A stretch of DNA of 51,998 nucleotides from Actinomycetes bacterium (GTDB lineage: Bacteria > Actinomycetota > Actinomycetes > JAHEKZ01). This document shows, piece after piece, positions 9,105 to 19,832 of this stretch. Both the position numbers and the translations under genes were made by a program. The notes below the pieces were generated by a model. It was not told the origin of the DNA and searched no databases. It was given only the letters and a program-made list of their open reading frames with translations. Each line of letters opens with the position of its first letter. Positions within the stretch are counted from its first letter, which is position 1. The stretch lies in the NCBI GenBank assembly GCA_027118455.1, contig JAJAYZ010000043.1, forward strand, positions 1-51,998, read 5' to 3'.

Positions 9105-9412
9105 CCGCCGCCATTGTCCAGAAGGACCCTCGCGACGTCCTGGTCAAGCCGATCATCTCGGAGAAGAGCTACGGGCTCCTCGACGAGAACAAGTACACCT
9201 TCGAGGTGCACCCCGACGTCAACAAGACCGAGATCAAGATTGCGGTCGAGAAGGTATTTGGGGTCACCGTCACCAGCGTCAACACCCTGAACCGTCAGGG
9301 CAAGCGCCGCCGCACCCGCACGGGGTGGGGTAAGCGCAAGGACACCAAGCGAGCCATCGTCAGTGTCGCCCCGGGCGACCGCATCGACATCTTCGGCGGT
9401 CCGGTCTCCTGA
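9101..9412 (+). CDS. rplW: 50S ribosomal protein L23
   Basis: 103 residues. L23 sits at the tunnel exit and docks trigger factor and SRP. The segment [20 protein letters not shown] and the basic loop [19 protein letters not shown] are typical. The ATG overlaps the rplD TGA by four bases (ATGA). Confidence 0.97.
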   Translation: MTAAIVQKDPRDVLVKPIISEKSYGLLDENKYTFEVHPDVNKTEIKIAVEKVFGVTVTSVNTLNRQGKRRRTRTGWGKRKDTKRAIVSVAPGDRIDIFGGPVS

Positions 9413-9445
9413 CCGGCGAGAGCTAACTAAGGACTGTTAAGAGCT

Positions 9446-10282
<837 letters not shown>

Positions 10283-10294
10283 GAGTCACCAGCG

Positions 10295-10576
10295 ATGCCG
10301 CGCAGTCTTAAGAAGGGTCCCTTCGTGGACGACCACCTCACCAAGAAGGTGGACGCCCAGAACGAGGCCGGTACCCGCAACGTCATCAAGACGTGGTCCA
10401 GGCGTTCGATGATCGTCCCGTCGATGATCGGTCACACGATTGCCGTCCACGACGGTCGCAAACACGTGCCGGTCTTCATCACCGACGCAATGGTCGGCCA
10501 CAAGCTCGGCGAGTTCGCCCCCACCCGCACCTTCCGTGGCCATGAGAAGGACGACCGGAAGGGTCGGCGTCGCTGA
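10295..10576 (+). CDS. rpsS: 30S ribosomal protein S19
   Basis: 93 residues starting [16 protein letters not shown]19 is a head protein that pairs with S13. Its TGA overlaps the rplV ATG (TGATG), so translation is probably coupled. [13 protein letters not shown] is the typical C-terminal motif. Confidence 0.98.
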   Translation: MPRSLKKGPFVDDHLTKKVDAQNEAGTRNVIKTWSRRSMIVPSMIGHTIAVHDGRKHVPVFITDAMVGHKLGEFAPTRTFRGHEKDDRKGRRR

Positions 10577-10950
10577 TGGACACTCCAACGACTACCAGTG
10601 CCCGAAGCACTGCTCGGTACGTCCGCGTCACGCCGCAGAAGGCGCGACGGATGGTCGACCTTATTCGCGGCCTCCCAGCGGATGAGGCCAAGACCGTGCT
10701 GCGGTTCGCACCGCAGGCGGCGAGCGAGACCGTTGGCAAGGTGCTCGCGAGCGCTGTCGCCAACGCCGAGAACAACCACGGGCTCGACGTCGACACTCTC
10801 GTCGTCAGTTCGGCCTACGTTGACGAAGGTCCGACGCTGAAGCGCTTCCGTCCGCGCGCTCAGGGCCGGGCGTTTCGGATCCGTAAGCGCACCAGTCACA
10901 TCACCGTCGTCGTGTCAGAAGACGCGTCGCCCGCTGGAAAGAAGGGCTGA
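10576..10950 (+). CDS. rplV: 50S ribosomal protein L22
   Basis: 124 residues. L22 has a long beta hairpin that narrows the exit tunnel, where macrolide-resistance changes occur. The hairpin is seen as [22 protein letters not shown]. No insertion or deletion is apparent in it. The start overlaps the rpsS stop by one base. Confidence 0.97.
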   Translation: MDTPTTTSARSTARYVRVTPQKARRMVDLIRGLPADEAKTVLRFAPQAASETVGKVLASAVANAENNHGLDVDTLVVSSAYVDEGPTLKRFRPRAQGRAFRIRKRTSHITVVVSEDASPAGKKG

Positions 10951-10952
10951 CC

Positions 10953-11786
10953 GTGGGTCAGAAGGTCAACCCGCACGGGTTCCGACTTGGCATCACCTCC
11001 GAGTACACATCTCGTTGGTATGCCGACAAGGGCTACCGGGACTACGTCAAAGAGGATGTGGCGATTCGCCGCATGCTCTCCAAGGGCATGGAGCGAGCCG
11101 GCATAAGTCGGGTCGACATCGAGCGCACCCGTGACCGGGTCCGCGTCGACATCCACACCGCCCGTCCAGGCATCGTCATTGGTCGGCGTGGCGCCGAGGC
11201 CGACCGTATTCGCGGCGACCTCGAGACCCTCACCAGCAAGCAGGTGCAGCTGAACATCCTCGAGGTCAAGAACCCCGAGGTCGACGCTCAGCTAGTTGCT
11301 CAGGGCGTTGCTGAGCAGCTTTCCAGCCGTGTCTCCTTCCGCCGTGCCATGCGCAAGGCCATGCAGAGTGCGATGAAGGCCGGCGCCAAGGGCATCCGCG
11401 TGCAGGTCAGCGGACGCCTCGGCGGGGCTGAGATGTCTCGGACAGAGTTCTACCGTGAGGGCCGCGTGCCGCTGCACACCCTTCGGGCCGACATCGACTA
11501 CGGCTTCTACGAGGCGCGCACGACCTTCGGACGCATCGGCGTCAAGGTGTGGATCTACAAGGGTGACGTCACCGGTTCACGTTCTGAGCGCGAGGCGGCT
11601 GCTGCAGCAGCCCGCATCGGTCAGCGTGGCGCGCGCCCACCGGCGCGTGCTGCCCGCCCAACACGTGGTCGCGATGCTGCCCCGGCTGCTGATACCACCG
11701 TTGCGGCTCCGGTTGAGGCGGCGGCTCCTGCGGCCGATCCGGCTGAGGCAGCCCCAGCTCCCGACCAGCCGACGACGGAGGCCTAG
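10953..11786 (+). CDS. rpsC: 30S ribosomal protein S3
   Basis: 277 residues, longer than the roughly 233 of Escherichia coli. The KH domain motif [14 protein letters not shown] and the C-terminal domain are intact. The last 60 or so residues are an Ala/Pro-rich, low-complexity tail ([33 protein letters not shown]), usual in actinobacteria. GTG start two bases after rplV. S3 sits at the mRNA entry channel. Confidence 0.98.
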   Translation: MGQKVNPHGFRLGITSEYTSRWYADKGYRDYVKEDVAIRRMLSKGMERAGISRVDIERTRDRVRVDIHTARPGIVIGRRGAEADRIRGDLETLTSKQVQLNILEVKNPEVDAQLVAQGVAEQLSSRVSFRRAMRKAMQSAMKAGAKGIRVQVSGRLGGAEMSRTEFYREGRVPLHTLRADIDYGFYEARTTFGRIGVKVWIYKGDVTGSRSEREAAAAAARIGQRGARPPARAARPTRGRDAAPAADTTVAAPVEAAAPAADPAEAAPAPDQPTTEA

Positions 11787-11789
11787 CCC

Positions 11790-12209
11790 ATGTTGATTCC
11801 ACGGCGGGTCAAGCACCGCAAGCAGCACCATCCCTCGCGTCGCGGTGTCGCCAAGGGTGGCACCAAGGTGACATTTGGCGAGTTCGGGATCCAGGCGATG
11901 GAGCCCGGCTACATCACCAACCGCCAGATCGAGGCGGCCCGTATCGCGATCACCCGCGCCATCAAGCGTGGCGGCAAGGTCTGGATCAACATCTACCCCG
12001 ACCGTCCGCTCACCAAGAAGCCTGCCGAGACTCGCATGGGTTCAGGTAAGGGATCGCCGGAGTGGTGGATCGCCAACGTCAAGCCGGGCCGGGTCATGTT
12101 CGAGCTCTCCGGAGTCTCTGAGCCGCTGGCCAGACAGGCCATGCAGCGGGCGCAGCACAAACTTCCGATCAAGACTCGTTTCGTCAAGCGTGAGGCAGGT
12201 GAGCTCTGA
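11790..12209 (+). CDS. rplP: 50S ribosomal protein L16
   Basis: 139 residues starting [15 protein letters not shown]16 helps place A-site tRNA at the peptidyl transferase centre and is a late assembly protein. [20 protein letters not shown] is the conserved region containing the usual hydroxylated-arginine neighbourhood. Its TGA overlaps the rpmC ATG. Confidence 0.98.
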   Translation: MLIPRRVKHRKQHHPSRRGVAKGGTKVTFGEFGIQAMEPGYITNRQIEAARIAITRAIKRGGKVWINIYPDRPLTKKPAETRMGSGKGSPEWWIANVKPGRVMFELSGVSEPLARQAMQRAQHKLPIKTRFVKREAGEL

Positions 12210-12445
12210 TGCCCATCGGCACCGCAGCCACTGAGTATCGCAGCCTTGAGACTGAAGAGCTGGTCGCAAAGCTGACTGAGGCCAAGGAAGAGCTATTCAA
12301 CCTCCGCTTCCAGGCCGCTACCGGTCAGTTGGAGAACCACGGACGCCTTCTGGCCGTTCGTAAAGACATTGCCCGCATCTACACGGTGCTGCGCGAGCGC
12401 GAGCTCGGCATCACCTCGGTCGAGACACCAGAAGGTGCGGCATGA
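12209..12445 (+). CDS. rpmC: 50S ribosomal protein L29
   Basis: 78 residues. This small helical protein lies near the tunnel exit. The family signature [22 protein letters not shown] is clear. TGATG and ATGA overlaps join it to rplP and rpsQ. A slightly long C-terminus (SVETPEGAA) is the only variation. Confidence 0.97.
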   Translation: MPIGTAATEYRSLETEELVAKLTEAKEELFNLRFQAATGQLENHGRLLAVRKDIARIYTVLRERELGITSVETPEGAA

Positions 12446-12726
12446 GTGAGCAGAAGGCGAGCATGAGCAGCACAGAGCGTTCCGCGCGCAAGGTCCGTGA
12501 GGGTCTTGTGGTCAGCGACAAGATGGACAAGACCGTGGTTGTTGCGGTCGAGGACCGCGTCAAGCACCCGCTCTACGGCAAGGTCGTCCGTCGCACGAAC
12601 AAGCTCAAGGCACATGACGAGACCAACTCGGCTGGCGTCGGCGACCGCGTCCTCTTGATGGAGACGCGTCCGCTGAGCAGGTCGAAGCACTGGCGTCTCG
12701 TTGAGATTCTCGAGAAGGCCAAGTAG
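12442..12726 (+). CDS. rpsQ: 30S ribosomal protein S17
   Basis: 94 residues. S17 is an OB-fold protein that binds the 5' domain of 16S rRNA. Core motifs [27 protein letters not shown] and [16 protein letters not shown] are present. An N-terminal extension of about 15 residues ([15 protein letters not shown]) is usual in actinobacteria; an internal ATG at residue 8 is a possible alternative start. Confidence 0.97.
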   Translation: MSEQKASMSSTERSARKVREGLVVSDKMDKTVVVAVEDRVKHPLYGKVVRRTNKLKAHDETNSAGVGDRVLLMETRPLSRSKHWRLVEILEKAK

Positions 12727-12738
12727 GCAGGAGCTGAC

Positions 12739-13107
12739 GTGATCCAGCAGGAGTCGCGACTCAAAGTCGCCGACAACACCGGTGCCAAGGAGATCTTGTG
12801 CATCCGGGTTCTCGGTGGCTCTGGTCGGCGCTACGCCGGTATCGGCGACATCATTGTGGCCACCGTCAAAGACGCCATTCCAGGCGGTAACGTGAAGAAG
12901 GGTGAGGTCGTCAAGGCCGTCATCGTGCGTACCACCAAAGAGCGTCGTCGCCCGGATGGTTCCTACATCAAGTTCGACGAGAACGCTGCGGTCATCATCA
13001 AGGACGGTGGCGACCCGCGCGGCACCCGCATCTTCGGCCCGGTGGGCCGCGAGCTGCGCGACAAGCGCTTCATGCGGATCATCTCGCTCGCACCGGAGGT
13101 GCTCTAG
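12739..13107 (+). CDS. rplN: 50S ribosomal protein L14
   Basis: 122 residues, the standard length. It begins [18 protein letters not shown] after a GTG start. L14 contacts 16S rRNA in an intersubunit bridge and is the binding site of the silencing factor RsfS. It is the first gene of the spc segment, with 12 bases after rpsQ and no obvious new promoter. Confidence 0.98.
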   Translation: MIQQESRLKVADNTGAKEILCIRVLGGSGRRYAGIGDIIVATVKDAIPGGNVKKGEVVKAVIVRTTKERRRPDGSYIKFDENAAVIIKDGGDPRGTRIFGPVGRELRDKRFMRIISLAPEVL

Positions 13108-13109
13108 TC

Positions 13110-13433
13110 ATGCACGTGAAGAAGGGCGACACCGTCATGGTGATCGCAGGTAAAGACAAGGGCGCCATCGGCAAGGTGATCGCGGCCCTTCCGACCCAGG
13201 ACCGGGTCATCGTCGAAGGCGTGAACCTGGTCAAGAAGCACACCAAGATCGGCCAGACGAACCGCGGTGCCAAGACGGGCGGGATCATCACCCAAGAGGC
13301 ATCGATTCACATCTCGAACGTGCTGCCCGTGGTCAAGGTCAACGGCAAGGACGTTCCAACGCGGGTCGGTTACCGAGTCGATGAAGACGGCACCAAGGTC
13401 CGGATCGCCAAGCGTACGAACGAGGAACTCTAA
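13110..13433 (+). CDS. rplX: 50S ribosomal protein L24
   Basis: 107 residues. L24 is an assembly initiator with an N-terminal KOW motif, here [20 protein letters not shown]. The loop [10 protein letters not shown] is typical. It starts two bases after the rplN stop. Confidence 0.97.
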   Translation: MHVKKGDTVMVIAGKDKGAIGKVIAALPTQDRVIVEGVNLVKKHTKIGQTNRGAKTGGIITQEASIHISNVLPVVKVNGKDVPTRVGYRVDEDGTKVRIAKRTNEEL

Positions 13434-13436
13434 GAG

Positions 13437-14015
13437 ATGACCACCACACACAGCACCGTTATGGCACCTGACGTGCCGCGACTGAAGGTGCGCTACCGCG
13501 AAGAGATCGTCCCTGCGCTGCGCGAAGAGTTTGGTTTCGCCAACATCATGCAGGTTCCGGGCGTGACGAAGGTTGTCGTGAACATGGGTGTTGGCGACGC
13601 CGCCCGTGACTCCAAGCTCATCGAGGGCGCTATCCGCGACCTGGGCGCGATAACGGGGCAGCGGCCGTCCGTCACCAAGGCACGCAAGTCGATTGCCCAG
13701 TTCAAGCTTCGCGAGGGCATGCCGATCGGCGCGCACACAACGTTGCGCGGTGACCGCATGTGGGAGTTCCTCGACCGGCTGCTGTCGGTCGCGCTGCCCC
13801 GTATTCGCGACTTCCGCGGGCTGTCACCCAAGCAGTTCGACGGTAACGGCAACTACACCTTCGGTCTCAACGAGCAGAGCATGTTCCACGAGATCGACCA
13901 GGACTCGATCGACCGGGTCCGCGGCATGGACATCACAGTGGTGACCACTGCCAAGACCGACGACGAGGGACGTGCGCTCCTGCGCGCTCTCGGCTTCCCG
14001 TTCAAGGAGAACTGA
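13437..14015 (+). CDS. rplE: 50S ribosomal protein L5
   Basis: 192 residues, with about ten extra at the N-terminus ([11 protein letters not shown]) before [19 protein letters not shown]5 binds 5S rRNA and contacts P-site t[26 protein letters not shown] and FPEI-region equivalents are well conserved. It is separated by three bases from rplX. Confidence 0.98.
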   Translation: MTTTHSTVMAPDVPRLKVRYREEIVPALREEFGFANIMQVPGVTKVVVNMGVGDAARDSKLIEGAIRDLGAITGQRPSVTKARKSIAQFKLREGMPIGAHTTLRGDRMWEFLDRLLSVALPRIRDFRGLSPKQFDGNGNYTFGLNEQSMFHEIDQDSIDRVRGMDITVVTTAKTDDEGRALLRALGFPFKEN

Positions 14016-14017
14016 GC

Positions 14018-14203
14018 GTGGCAAAGAAGGCGCTGGTCAACAAAGCGGCTCGCAAGCCGAAGTTCGCGGTGCGCGGGTACACCAGGTGCAACGTGTGCGG
14101 TCGTCCGCACTCGGTGTACCGCAAGTTTGGGCTCTGCCGTGTGTGTCTGAGGAACATGGCACATCGCGGTGAGCTTCCCGGCATCACCAAGAGCAGCTGG
14201 TAA
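14018..14203 (+). CDS. rpsZ: 30S ribosomal protein S14, zinc-binding type Z
   Basis: 61 residues, the short S14. CNVCGRPH and CRVC supply four cysteines (24, 27, 40, 43) for one zinc ion. This is the C+ form, whereas the long zinc-free form is used under zinc limitation in many actinobacteria. GTG start two bases after rplE. A 72-base gap precedes rpsH. Confidence 0.98.
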   Translation: MAKKALVNKAARKPKFAVRGYTRCNVCGRPHSVYRKFGLCRVCLRNMAHRGELPGITKSSW

Positions 14204-14275
14204 CCACCATCCCCACGCCGTAGGTCCCGAGAGACAAGTGCAGCGGAAACCGCGGCGAGAGAGAGTTAACGAATC

Positions 14276-14680
14276 ATGACCATGACCGACCCGATCGCAG
14301 ACATGCTGACGCGTCTGCGTAACGCCAACTCAGCGTTCCACGAAGACGTAGCCATGCCCGCAAGCAAGATCAAGCAGGGGATCGCGCAGATCCTGCAGGA
14401 CCAGGGCTACGTCAAGAGCTGGCACGTCATGCGTGAAGAAGGCGCCCCTGGCGAGACGCTGGTGATCGACTTGAAGTTCGGCCCGCAGCGTGAGCGCTCG
14501 ATCGCTGGTATTCGGCGCATCTCCAAGCCCGGTCTGCGCGTCTACGCCAAGGCCACGGCAATGCCACGCGTCCTTGGTGGGCTCGGCATCGCGATCATCT
14601 CGACATCGTCGGGACTGATGACCGACAAGCAGGCAGCCAAGAAGGGCGTAGGTGGGGAAGTCCTCGCCTACGTCTGGTAA
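14276..14680 (+). CDS. rpsH: 30S ribosomal protein S8
   Basis: 134 residues starting [19 protein letters not shown]8 is a primary 16S rRNA binder. In enteric bacteria it also represses the spc operon. The second ATG (14282) is an equally possible start. The C-terminus [26 protein letters not shown] is typical. Confidence 0.98.
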   Translation: MTMTDPIADMLTRLRNANSAFHEDVAMPASKIKQGIAQILQDQGYVKSWHVMREEGAPGETLVIDLKFGPQRERSIAGIRRISKPGLRVYAKATAMPRVLGGLGIAIISTSSGLMTDKQAAKKGVGGEVLAYVW

Positions 14681-14692
14681 TCGGGGTCTGAC

Positions 14693-15232
14693 ATGTCACG
14701 CATCGGAAAACTCCCCATCACCGTCCCCTCTGGCGTCGACGTTGCCATTGACGGACAGGACGTAACGGTCAAGGGGCCGAAGGGCGCCTTGAGCCACACC
14801 ATCGCCGAGCCGCTCACGGTCGAGCGCTCAGACGCCGGTGACGTGGTCGTGAATCGTCCGAACGACGAGCGCCTTTCGAAGTCGCTGCACGGGCTCACCC
14901 GAACCTTGGTGGCGAACATGGTCACAGGCGTTACCGACGGCTACGAGAAGAAGCTTGAGATTGTCGGTGTCGGTTACCGCGTCATCGCCAAGGGCAAGGA
15001 CCTCGAGTTCGCCGTCGGATACAGCCACTCGGTGGTCGTGAAGCCTCCAGAAGGCATCGCGTTCGCGGTCGAGAGCCCCACGAAGTTCTCGGTGGCCGGT
15101 ATCGACAAGCAGCAGGTCGGACAAGTTGCGGCCAACATCCGCAAGATTCGTAAGCCCGAGCCTTACAAGGGTAAGGGCATCCGGTACGCCGGTGAGCACG
15201 TCCGCCGCAAGGTCGGAAAGGCTGGTAAGTAG
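14693..15232 (+). CDS. rplF: 50S ribosomal protein L6
   Basis: 179 residues. L6 lies near the factor-binding site and the sarcin-ricin loop. [21 protein letters not shown] opens the protein, and [24 protein letters not shown] is the conserved end. It is two bases from rplR. Confidence 0.98.
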   Translation: MSRIGKLPITVPSGVDVAIDGQDVTVKGPKGALSHTIAEPLTVERSDAGDVVVNRPNDERLSKSLHGLTRTLVANMVTGVTDGYEKKLEIVGVGYRVIAKGKDLEFAVGYSHSVVVKPPEGIAFAVESPTKFSVAGIDKQQVGQVAANIRKIRKPEPYKGKGIRYAGEHVRRKVGKAGK

Positions 15233-15234
15233 CC

Positions 15235-15615
15235 ATGGCACTGTCCACGAAACCTGGGCGCCGCACGGCACGGCAGGCGTCCCGCGCCCGCCGTCATCTG
15301 CGCGTCCGCAAAAAGGTCGAAGGCACTCCGGTGCGACCGCGGCTTGTCGTCAACCGTTCAGCTCGGCACGTGTTTGTCCAGGTCATCGACGACGAGGCTG
15401 GCCGTACGCTAGTTTCTGCGTCCACCATGGAGGACGACGTGCGTGCTGCCGAGGGCGACAAGACCGCCAAGGCCCGCAAGGTCGGCTCCATGGTTGCCGA
15501 GCGCGCCAAGGCTGCCGGAGTCGAGTCCGTGGTCTTCGACCGCGGTGGCAACCGCTACACCGGCCGGGTCGCTGCTTTGGCAGACGGCGCCCGTGAAGCC
15601 GGACTGAACTTCTGA
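15235..15615 (+). CDS. rplR: 50S ribosomal protein L18
   Basis: 126 residues. With L5 and L25, L18 anchors 5S rRNA in the central protuberance. [24 protein letters not shown] and the end [10 protein letters not shown] match the family. Intact, in canonical order. Confidence 0.97.
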   Translation: MALSTKPGRRTARQASRARRHLRVRKKVEGTPVRPRLVVNRSARHVFVQVIDDEAGRTLVSASTMEDDVRAAEGDKTAKARKVGSMVAERAKAAGVESVVFDRGGNRYTGRVAALADGAREAGLNF

Positions 15616-15646
15616 TCCCGATCATCGAAGAAGAGGAAGCAACCAC

Positions 15647-16243
15647 ATGAGCAGCGCACCTTCGCGCCGCGGCAGCAATGCTGGTGGCAATGAGCGTCGC
15701 GGTCGCCGCGGCGAGGCCGCCGACAAGACGCCGTATGTTGAGCGCGTCGTCGCCATCAACCGTGTGGCCAAGGTGGTCAAGGGCGGACGACGGTTCAGCT
15801 TCACCGCCCTGGTCGTCGTCGGCGACGGTGACGGCACCGTCGGAGTTGGCTACGGCAAGGCCAAAGAGGTCCCGGCAGCAATCGCCAAGGGGGTTGAGGA
15901 GGCCAAGAAGAGTTTCTTCAAGGTTCCTCGGATCCAGGGCACCATCCCGCACCCCGTGCAGGGTGAGAAGGCAGCTGGCGTCGTCCTGTTGAAGCCGGCA
16001 GCCCCCGGTACCGGTGTCATCGCCGGTGGGCCTGTGCGTGCCGTGCTCGAGGCAGCCGGAATCCATGACGTCCTGAGCAAGTCGCTGGGCTCGTCCAACG
16101 CCATCAACATCGTGCACGCCACTGTGGCAGCGCTCAAGAGCCTTGAGCGTCCCGAGCAGGTTGCGGCGCGCCGTGGGCTGCCGCTGGAGGACGTAGCCCC
16201 CGAGGGTCTGTTGAAGGCGCGTGCCGCCGGGATGAGTTCCTGA
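15647..16243 (+). CDS. rpsE: 30S ribosomal protein S5
   Basis: 198 residues. S5 contributes to decoding fidelity and the mRNA entry helicase. The dsRBD-like core [30 protein letters not shown] and [15 protein letters not shown] are clear. A low-complexity N-terminal extension ([21 protein letters not shown]) precedes it. Its TGA overlaps the rpmD ATG. Confidence 0.98.
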   Translation: MSSAPSRRGSNAGGNERRGRRGEAADKTPYVERVVAINRVAKVVKGGRRFSFTALVVVGDGDGTVGVGYGKAKEVPAAIAKGVEEAKKSFFKVPRIQGTIPHPVQGEKAAGVVLLKPAAPGTGVIAGGPVRAVLEAAGIHDVLSKSLGSSNAINIVHATVAALKSLERPEQVAARRGLPLEDVAPEGLLKARAAGMSS

Positions 16244-16425
16244 TGGGCCGGCTCAAGGTCACCCAGCGCAAGTCGACCATCGGTGGCACCAGCAACCAGC
16301 GCAACTCCATTCGTTCGCTGGGCCTGAAGCGCATCGGTGACGTCGTCGTCAAGGAAGACCGCCCCGAAATCCGGGGAATGGTCAGCACGGTGTCGCACCT
16401 CGTCACCGTTGAGGAGGTTGACTGA
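16243..16425 (+). CDS. rpmD: 50S ribosomal protein L30
   Basis: 60 residues starting [15 protein letters not shown]. It is a small assembly protein with the typical [10 protein letters not shown] motif. It overlaps rpsE by one base and ends one base before rplO. Confidence 0.97.
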   Translation: MGRLKVTQRKSTIGGTSNQRNSIRSLGLKRIGDVVVKEDRPEIRGMVSTVSHLVTVEEVD

Positions 16426-16426
16426 C

Positions 16427-16867
16427 ATGACGCTCAAGGTTCATCACCTGCGTCCGGCACCCGGCGCCAAGACCGCCAAGACCCGCGTGGGTCGGGGCGA
16501 GGGCTCCAAGGGCAAGACGGCTGGCCGCGGCACCAAGGGCACCAAGGCCCGTTACCAGGTTCCTGCTGGGTTCGAGGGCGGCCAGATGCCGCTGCACATG
16601 CGGCTCCCGAAGCTTCGCGGTTTCAAGAACCGCAACCGCGTCGAGTTCCAGGTCGTCAACCTGGCCAAGCTTGAGGCTCTCTTCCCCGAAGGTGGGGCCG
16701 TTGGCGTTGATGAGCTGGTCGCCGCCGGAGCTGTCCGGAAGGACCGTCCCGTGAAGATCTTGGGCAACGGTGACATCACCGTGACGCTGCAGGTCACCGC
16801 ACACAAGTTCTCCGAGACAGCCAAGTCCAAGATTGCCGCCGCGGGCGGATCAACCACCGAGCTCTAG
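16427..16867 (+). CDS. rplO: 50S ribosomal protein L15
   Basis: 146 residues from the ATG at 16427. An in-frame start at 16337 would lie within rpmD and adds no L15 homology. L15 is a late 50S assembly protein. [31 protein letters not shown] (basic Gly-rich, key [13 protein letters not shown]) and [19 protein letters not shown] are diagnostic. Confidence 0.98.
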   Translation: MTLKVHHLRPAPGAKTAKTRVGRGEGSKGKTAGRGTKGTKARYQVPAGFEGGQMPLHMRLPKLRGFKNRNRVEFQVVNLAKLEALFPEGGAVGVDELVAAGAVRKDRPVKILGNGDITVTLQVTAHKFSETAKSKIAAAGGSTTEL

Positions 16868-16946
16868 ACCACTGCAGCGCCGTGCCAGGGTGTTCGGGCG
16901 CGGCTGTTAGGGTCCCTGAGACGACCATCCGCGGGGAGGACCAGCT

Positions 16947-18242
16947 GTGATGCTTCGAGTGTTCGGTCAGGCGTTTCGTACGCCCGACCTTCGCACGAAG
17001 ATCCTCTTCACGATGTCCATGATCGGGATCTACCGGATCGGTTCGTACGTTCCGACCCCAGGCGTCGACTACCCAGCGGTGCAGGACTGCCTCGAAGCTG
17101 TCAAGGGTGACAGCCTCTACGCGCTGATCAACCTCTTCAGCGGGGGCGCGCTCCTGCAGCTTTCGATCTTCGCGCTCGGGATCATGCCGTACATCACCGC
17201 GAGCATCATCCTCCAGCTGCTGACAGTGGTGATTCCCCGACTGGAAACCCTCAAGAAAGAGGGCCAGGCGGGAACGGTCAAGATCACGCAGTACACCCGG
17301 TATCTCACCGTCGGGCTGGCGATCCTGCAGTCGACGGGCATCATCGCGCTGGCTCGCTCGGGACAACTGCTGCAAGGCTGTCCCACGCCGATCATCCCCG
17401 ACAACTCGATTCAAATGACGTTCACGATGATCGCCATCATGACCGCGGGTACCGCAGTCATCATGTGGCTCGGTGAACTGATCACCGACCGCGGCATCGG
17501 CAACGGCATGTCCCTGATGATCTTCACCTCGATCATCGCCGGGTTCCCCGGGCAGCTCAGCAACATCTACGCCAGCCGTGGAGCCTGGACGATCCTGGTG
17601 GTTCTGGTGGTCGGGCTGGCCGTGGTCGCCTTCGTTGTGCTCATTGAGCAGGCGCAGCGTCGTATCCCTGTGCAGTATGCCAAGCGGATGGTCGGCAGGC
17701 GTCAGTACGGCGGCTCGTCGACGTACATCCCGATCAAGGTCAACCAGGCCGGGGTCATCCCGGTTATCTTTGCCTCGTCGATGCTCTATCTCCCGGTGCT
17801 TTTCGTCACCCTTAGCAACAACACCGGTGTGGTCAACACCTGGGTACAGACCCACTTGGTACGCGGCAGTGGCGCTTGGTACGCGGCGCTCTTCTTCTTG
17901 CTGACCATCTTCTTCACCTACTTCTACGTGGCGATTACCTTCAACTCCGACGACATCGCCGACAACATGAAGAAGTACGGCGGCTTCATCCCGGGTATTC
18001 GTGCGGGACGGCCGACAGCGGAGTACCTCGACTACGTCCTGACTCGGTTGACGGCCGTCGGATCGGTCTACCTGGCCGCGATCGCAGTGATTCCGATCGT
18101 TGTCTTCGCCAGCTTCGGGCAGGGGCAGAACTTCCTCTTCGGCGGCACATCCATCTTGATCATGGTCGGCGTCGGCCTCGACACCGTGAAGCAGATCGAG
18201 AGCCAGCTCCAGCAGCGGTCGTACGAAGGGTTCTTGCGCTAG
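16947..18242 (+). CDS. secY: protein translocase subunit SecY
   Basis: 431 residues with about ten membrane helices. It is the central channel of the Sec translocon in the plasma membrane. FRTPDLRTKILFTMSMIGIYRIGSYVP and the plug-region FSGGALLQLSIFALGIMPYITASII are typical. GTG at 16947 or ATG at 16950 follows GGGGAGGA. The 79-base gap after rplO contains a possible -10, TAGGGT (16908-16913), so secY-adk-map may have its own promoter. Its TAG overlaps the adk GTG (TAGTG). Confidence 0.97.
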   Translation: MMLRVFGQAFRTPDLRTKILFTMSMIGIYRIGSYVPTPGVDYPAVQDCLEAVKGDSLYALINLFSGGALLQLSIFALGIMPYITASIILQLLTVVIPRLETLKKEGQAGTVKITQYTRYLTVGLAILQSTGIIALARSGQLLQGCPTPIIPDNSIQMTFTMIAIMTAGTAVIMWLGELITDRGIGNGMSLMIFTSIIAGFPGQLSNIYASRGAWTILVVLVVGLAVVAFVVLIEQAQRRIPVQYAKRMVGRRQYGGSSTYIPIKVNQAGVIPVIFASSMLYLPVLFVTLSNNTGVVNTWVQTHLVRGSGAWYAALFFLLTIFFTYFYVAITFNSDDIADNMKKYGGFIPGIRAGRPTAEYLDYVLTRLTAVGSVYLAAIAVIPIVVFASFGQGQNFLFGGTSILIMVGVGLDTVKQIESQLQQRSYEGFLR

Positions 18243-18799
18243 TGCGTCTCGTACTCGTCGGCCCACCGGGGGCGGGCAAGGGCACTCAGGCGGCGGTAAT
18301 TGCTGCCAAGATCGGCGTCCCGGCGATTTCCACAGGTGACATCTTCCGGGCGAACGTCGGCCAGGAGACGCCTCTTGGGCTCGAAGCCAAGCAGTACATG
18401 GACGCTGGGCAACTGGTGCCCGATGCAGTCACGAACGCGATGGTCGCCGACCGGCTCACTCACGCCGATGTTTCCATCGGCTTTCTCCTCGACGGCTATC
18501 CCCGAAACCTCGACCAGGCAGACGTCTTGACCCAGCAGCTCGAGGCAGCACACACGCCACTCGACGCCGTCATCGAGATCGTGGCCGACACCGAGCACGT
18601 CCTTGCTCGACTTCTGTCGCGCGGCCAAGGCCGAGCGGACGACACCGAAGAGGTCATCCGGCATCGCCTCGACGTGTACGCCTCCGAGACCGCTCCGCTG
18701 GTTGGCTACTACCGAGAGCGAGGCGTGCTCCGCACGGTCGTCGGCATCGGATCAGTCGACGAAGTCACTGCCCGCATTCTCGCTGTACTGCCGGCCTGA
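18242..18799 (+). CDS. adk: adenylate kinase (short-LID form)
   Basis: 185 residues from the GTG at 18242, which overlaps the secY stop; the frame is open further upstream only as a shadow of secY. It interconverts ATP + AMP and 2 ADP. Walker A GPPGAGKGT is at 7-15. STGDIFRA and FLLDGYPRN form the AMP site. The LID is reduced to LLSRGQGRADDTEE and lacks the zinc-binding insert of long forms, as in mycobacteria. Confidence 0.96.
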   Translation: MRLVLVGPPGAGKGTQAAVIAAKIGVPAISTGDIFRANVGQETPLGLEAKQYMDAGQLVPDAVTNAMVADRLTHADVSIGFLLDGYPRNLDQADVLTQQLEAAHTPLDAVIEIVADTEHVLARLLSRGQGRADDTEEVIRHRLDVYASETAPLVGYYRERGVLRTVVGIGSVDEVTARILAVLPA

Positions 18800-18805
18800 T
18801 CGTCG

Positions 18806-19630
18806 ATGTTCGGCCGCAAGAGCTCCATTGAGCTGAAGAAGCCGGAGCAGTTCGAACGGATGCGCGCTGCCGGGATTGTTGTGGCCGACACCCTGCAGGT
18901 GCTGCGTGAGTCAGTGGCCCCCGGCCTCACGACAGCCGACCTCGACGCGATCGCCCGCGAATCGATTGCCTCGGCCGGTGCCACCCCCTCGTTCTTGGGT
19001 TACCACGGCTTCCCTGCGGTCATCTGCACCTCGGTCAACGACGAGATTGTTCATGGCATCCCCGGTTCGCGCGTGATCGACAAGGGCGACGTCGTCTCCA
19101 TCGACTGTGGTGCGATCGTCGATGGCTGGCACGGAGACGCCGCACTCTCCGTGGTCGTAGGTGAGGCGACCCCCGAGGTGGCTGATCTCCTGACGGTGAC
19201 CGAGACCGCACTCTGGCGGGGTATCGCCCAGGCATGCGTAGGGGCGCGCCTCAGCGACATCGGCCATGCAGTCGAGGCGCACGTACGTGCGGCGGGAGAC
19301 TACGGGATCGTTGAGGAGTACGTGGGCCACGGGATCGGCACGTCCATGCATATGGAGCCGAGCGTCCCCAACTACGGCCAGCCGGGCCATGGACCCCGGC
19401 TCGAGGTTGGCATGGCGCTGGCGATCGAGCCAATGGTCAACCTCGGCGGACGGCACACCAAGACCCTCGACGACGATTGGACGGTCGTCACCGTCGACGG
19501 ACGATGGTCGGCACACTTCGAGCACACGGTGGCGATCACCGCCGACGGGCCATGGGTTCTCACCGCTCACGACGGGGGAGCAGAGCGCCTAGCGGCCCTC
19601 GGCGTCGCAACACCCGCCCGATCCAGCTAA
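18806..19630 (+). CDS. map: type I methionine aminopeptidase
   Basis: 274 residues. It removes the initiator methionine from new proteins. Metal ligands are in place: Asp100 and Asp111 (DCGAIVDGWHGDA), His175 (VGHGIGT), Glu208 (AIEPM) and Glu239 (FEH). It lacks the N-terminal SH3-binding extension of some actinobacterial paralogues. It lies six bases after adk and is followed by a hairpin rather than by infA, which is its usual neighbour. Confidence 0.96.
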   Translation: MFGRKSSIELKKPEQFERMRAAGIVVADTLQVLRESVAPGLTTADLDAIARESIASAGATPSFLGYHGFPAVICTSVNDEIVHGIPGSRVIDKGDVVSIDCGAIVDGWHGDAALSVVVGEATPEVADLLTVTETALWRGIAQACVGARLSDIGHAVEAHVRAAGDYGIVEEYVGHGIGTSMHMEPSVPNYGQPGHGPRLEVGMALAIEPMVNLGGRHTKTLDDDWTVVTVDGRWSAHFEHTVAITADGPWVLTAHDGGAERLAALGVATPARSS

Positions 19631-19641
19631 CCCCACCCGAT

Positions 19642-19678
19642 GACCACGTGACCTGGTCGTGATGGCGTCCACGTGGTC
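19642..19678 (+). terminator. inverted repeat after map
   Basis: GACCACGTG (19642-19650) is matched by CACGTGGTC (19670-19678), a perfect 9-bp stem that starts 12 bases after the map stop. It fits as the terminator of the spc-secY-adk-map transcript. No T tract is present. Confidence 0.5.
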
Positions 19679-19685
19679 GCCGGAA

Positions 19686-19739
19686 GCCACCTTTGTGCGC
19701 TAGCGCCACCTTTGGGTCCGCTGACCCGGTCTGACCCGG
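19686..19739 (+). repeat. paired direct repeats upstream of tauE
   Basis: GCCACCTTTG occurs at 19686-19695 and 19705-19714, and CTGACCCGG at 19721-19729 and 19731-19739. Spacings are 19 and 10 bases, about two and one helical turns. Such placement is what regulator binding sites would show. A TTGACG (19757) nearby could be a -35, but no good -10 follows. Confidence 0.4.
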
Positions 19740-19832
19740 GAAGCGCCTTACCCACTTTGACGGTCGGGATTGCGCTTCAGGCGAGTCGGTGGCACACTTT
19801 TCCCACCAAGTCACTAGGAAAAGGTGCTAACT

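Noticed and set aside
17876..18241. N-terminal extension of adenylate kinase
   Set aside because: It is a shadow of the secY 3' end. Adk homology begins exactly at the GTG that overlaps the secY stop.
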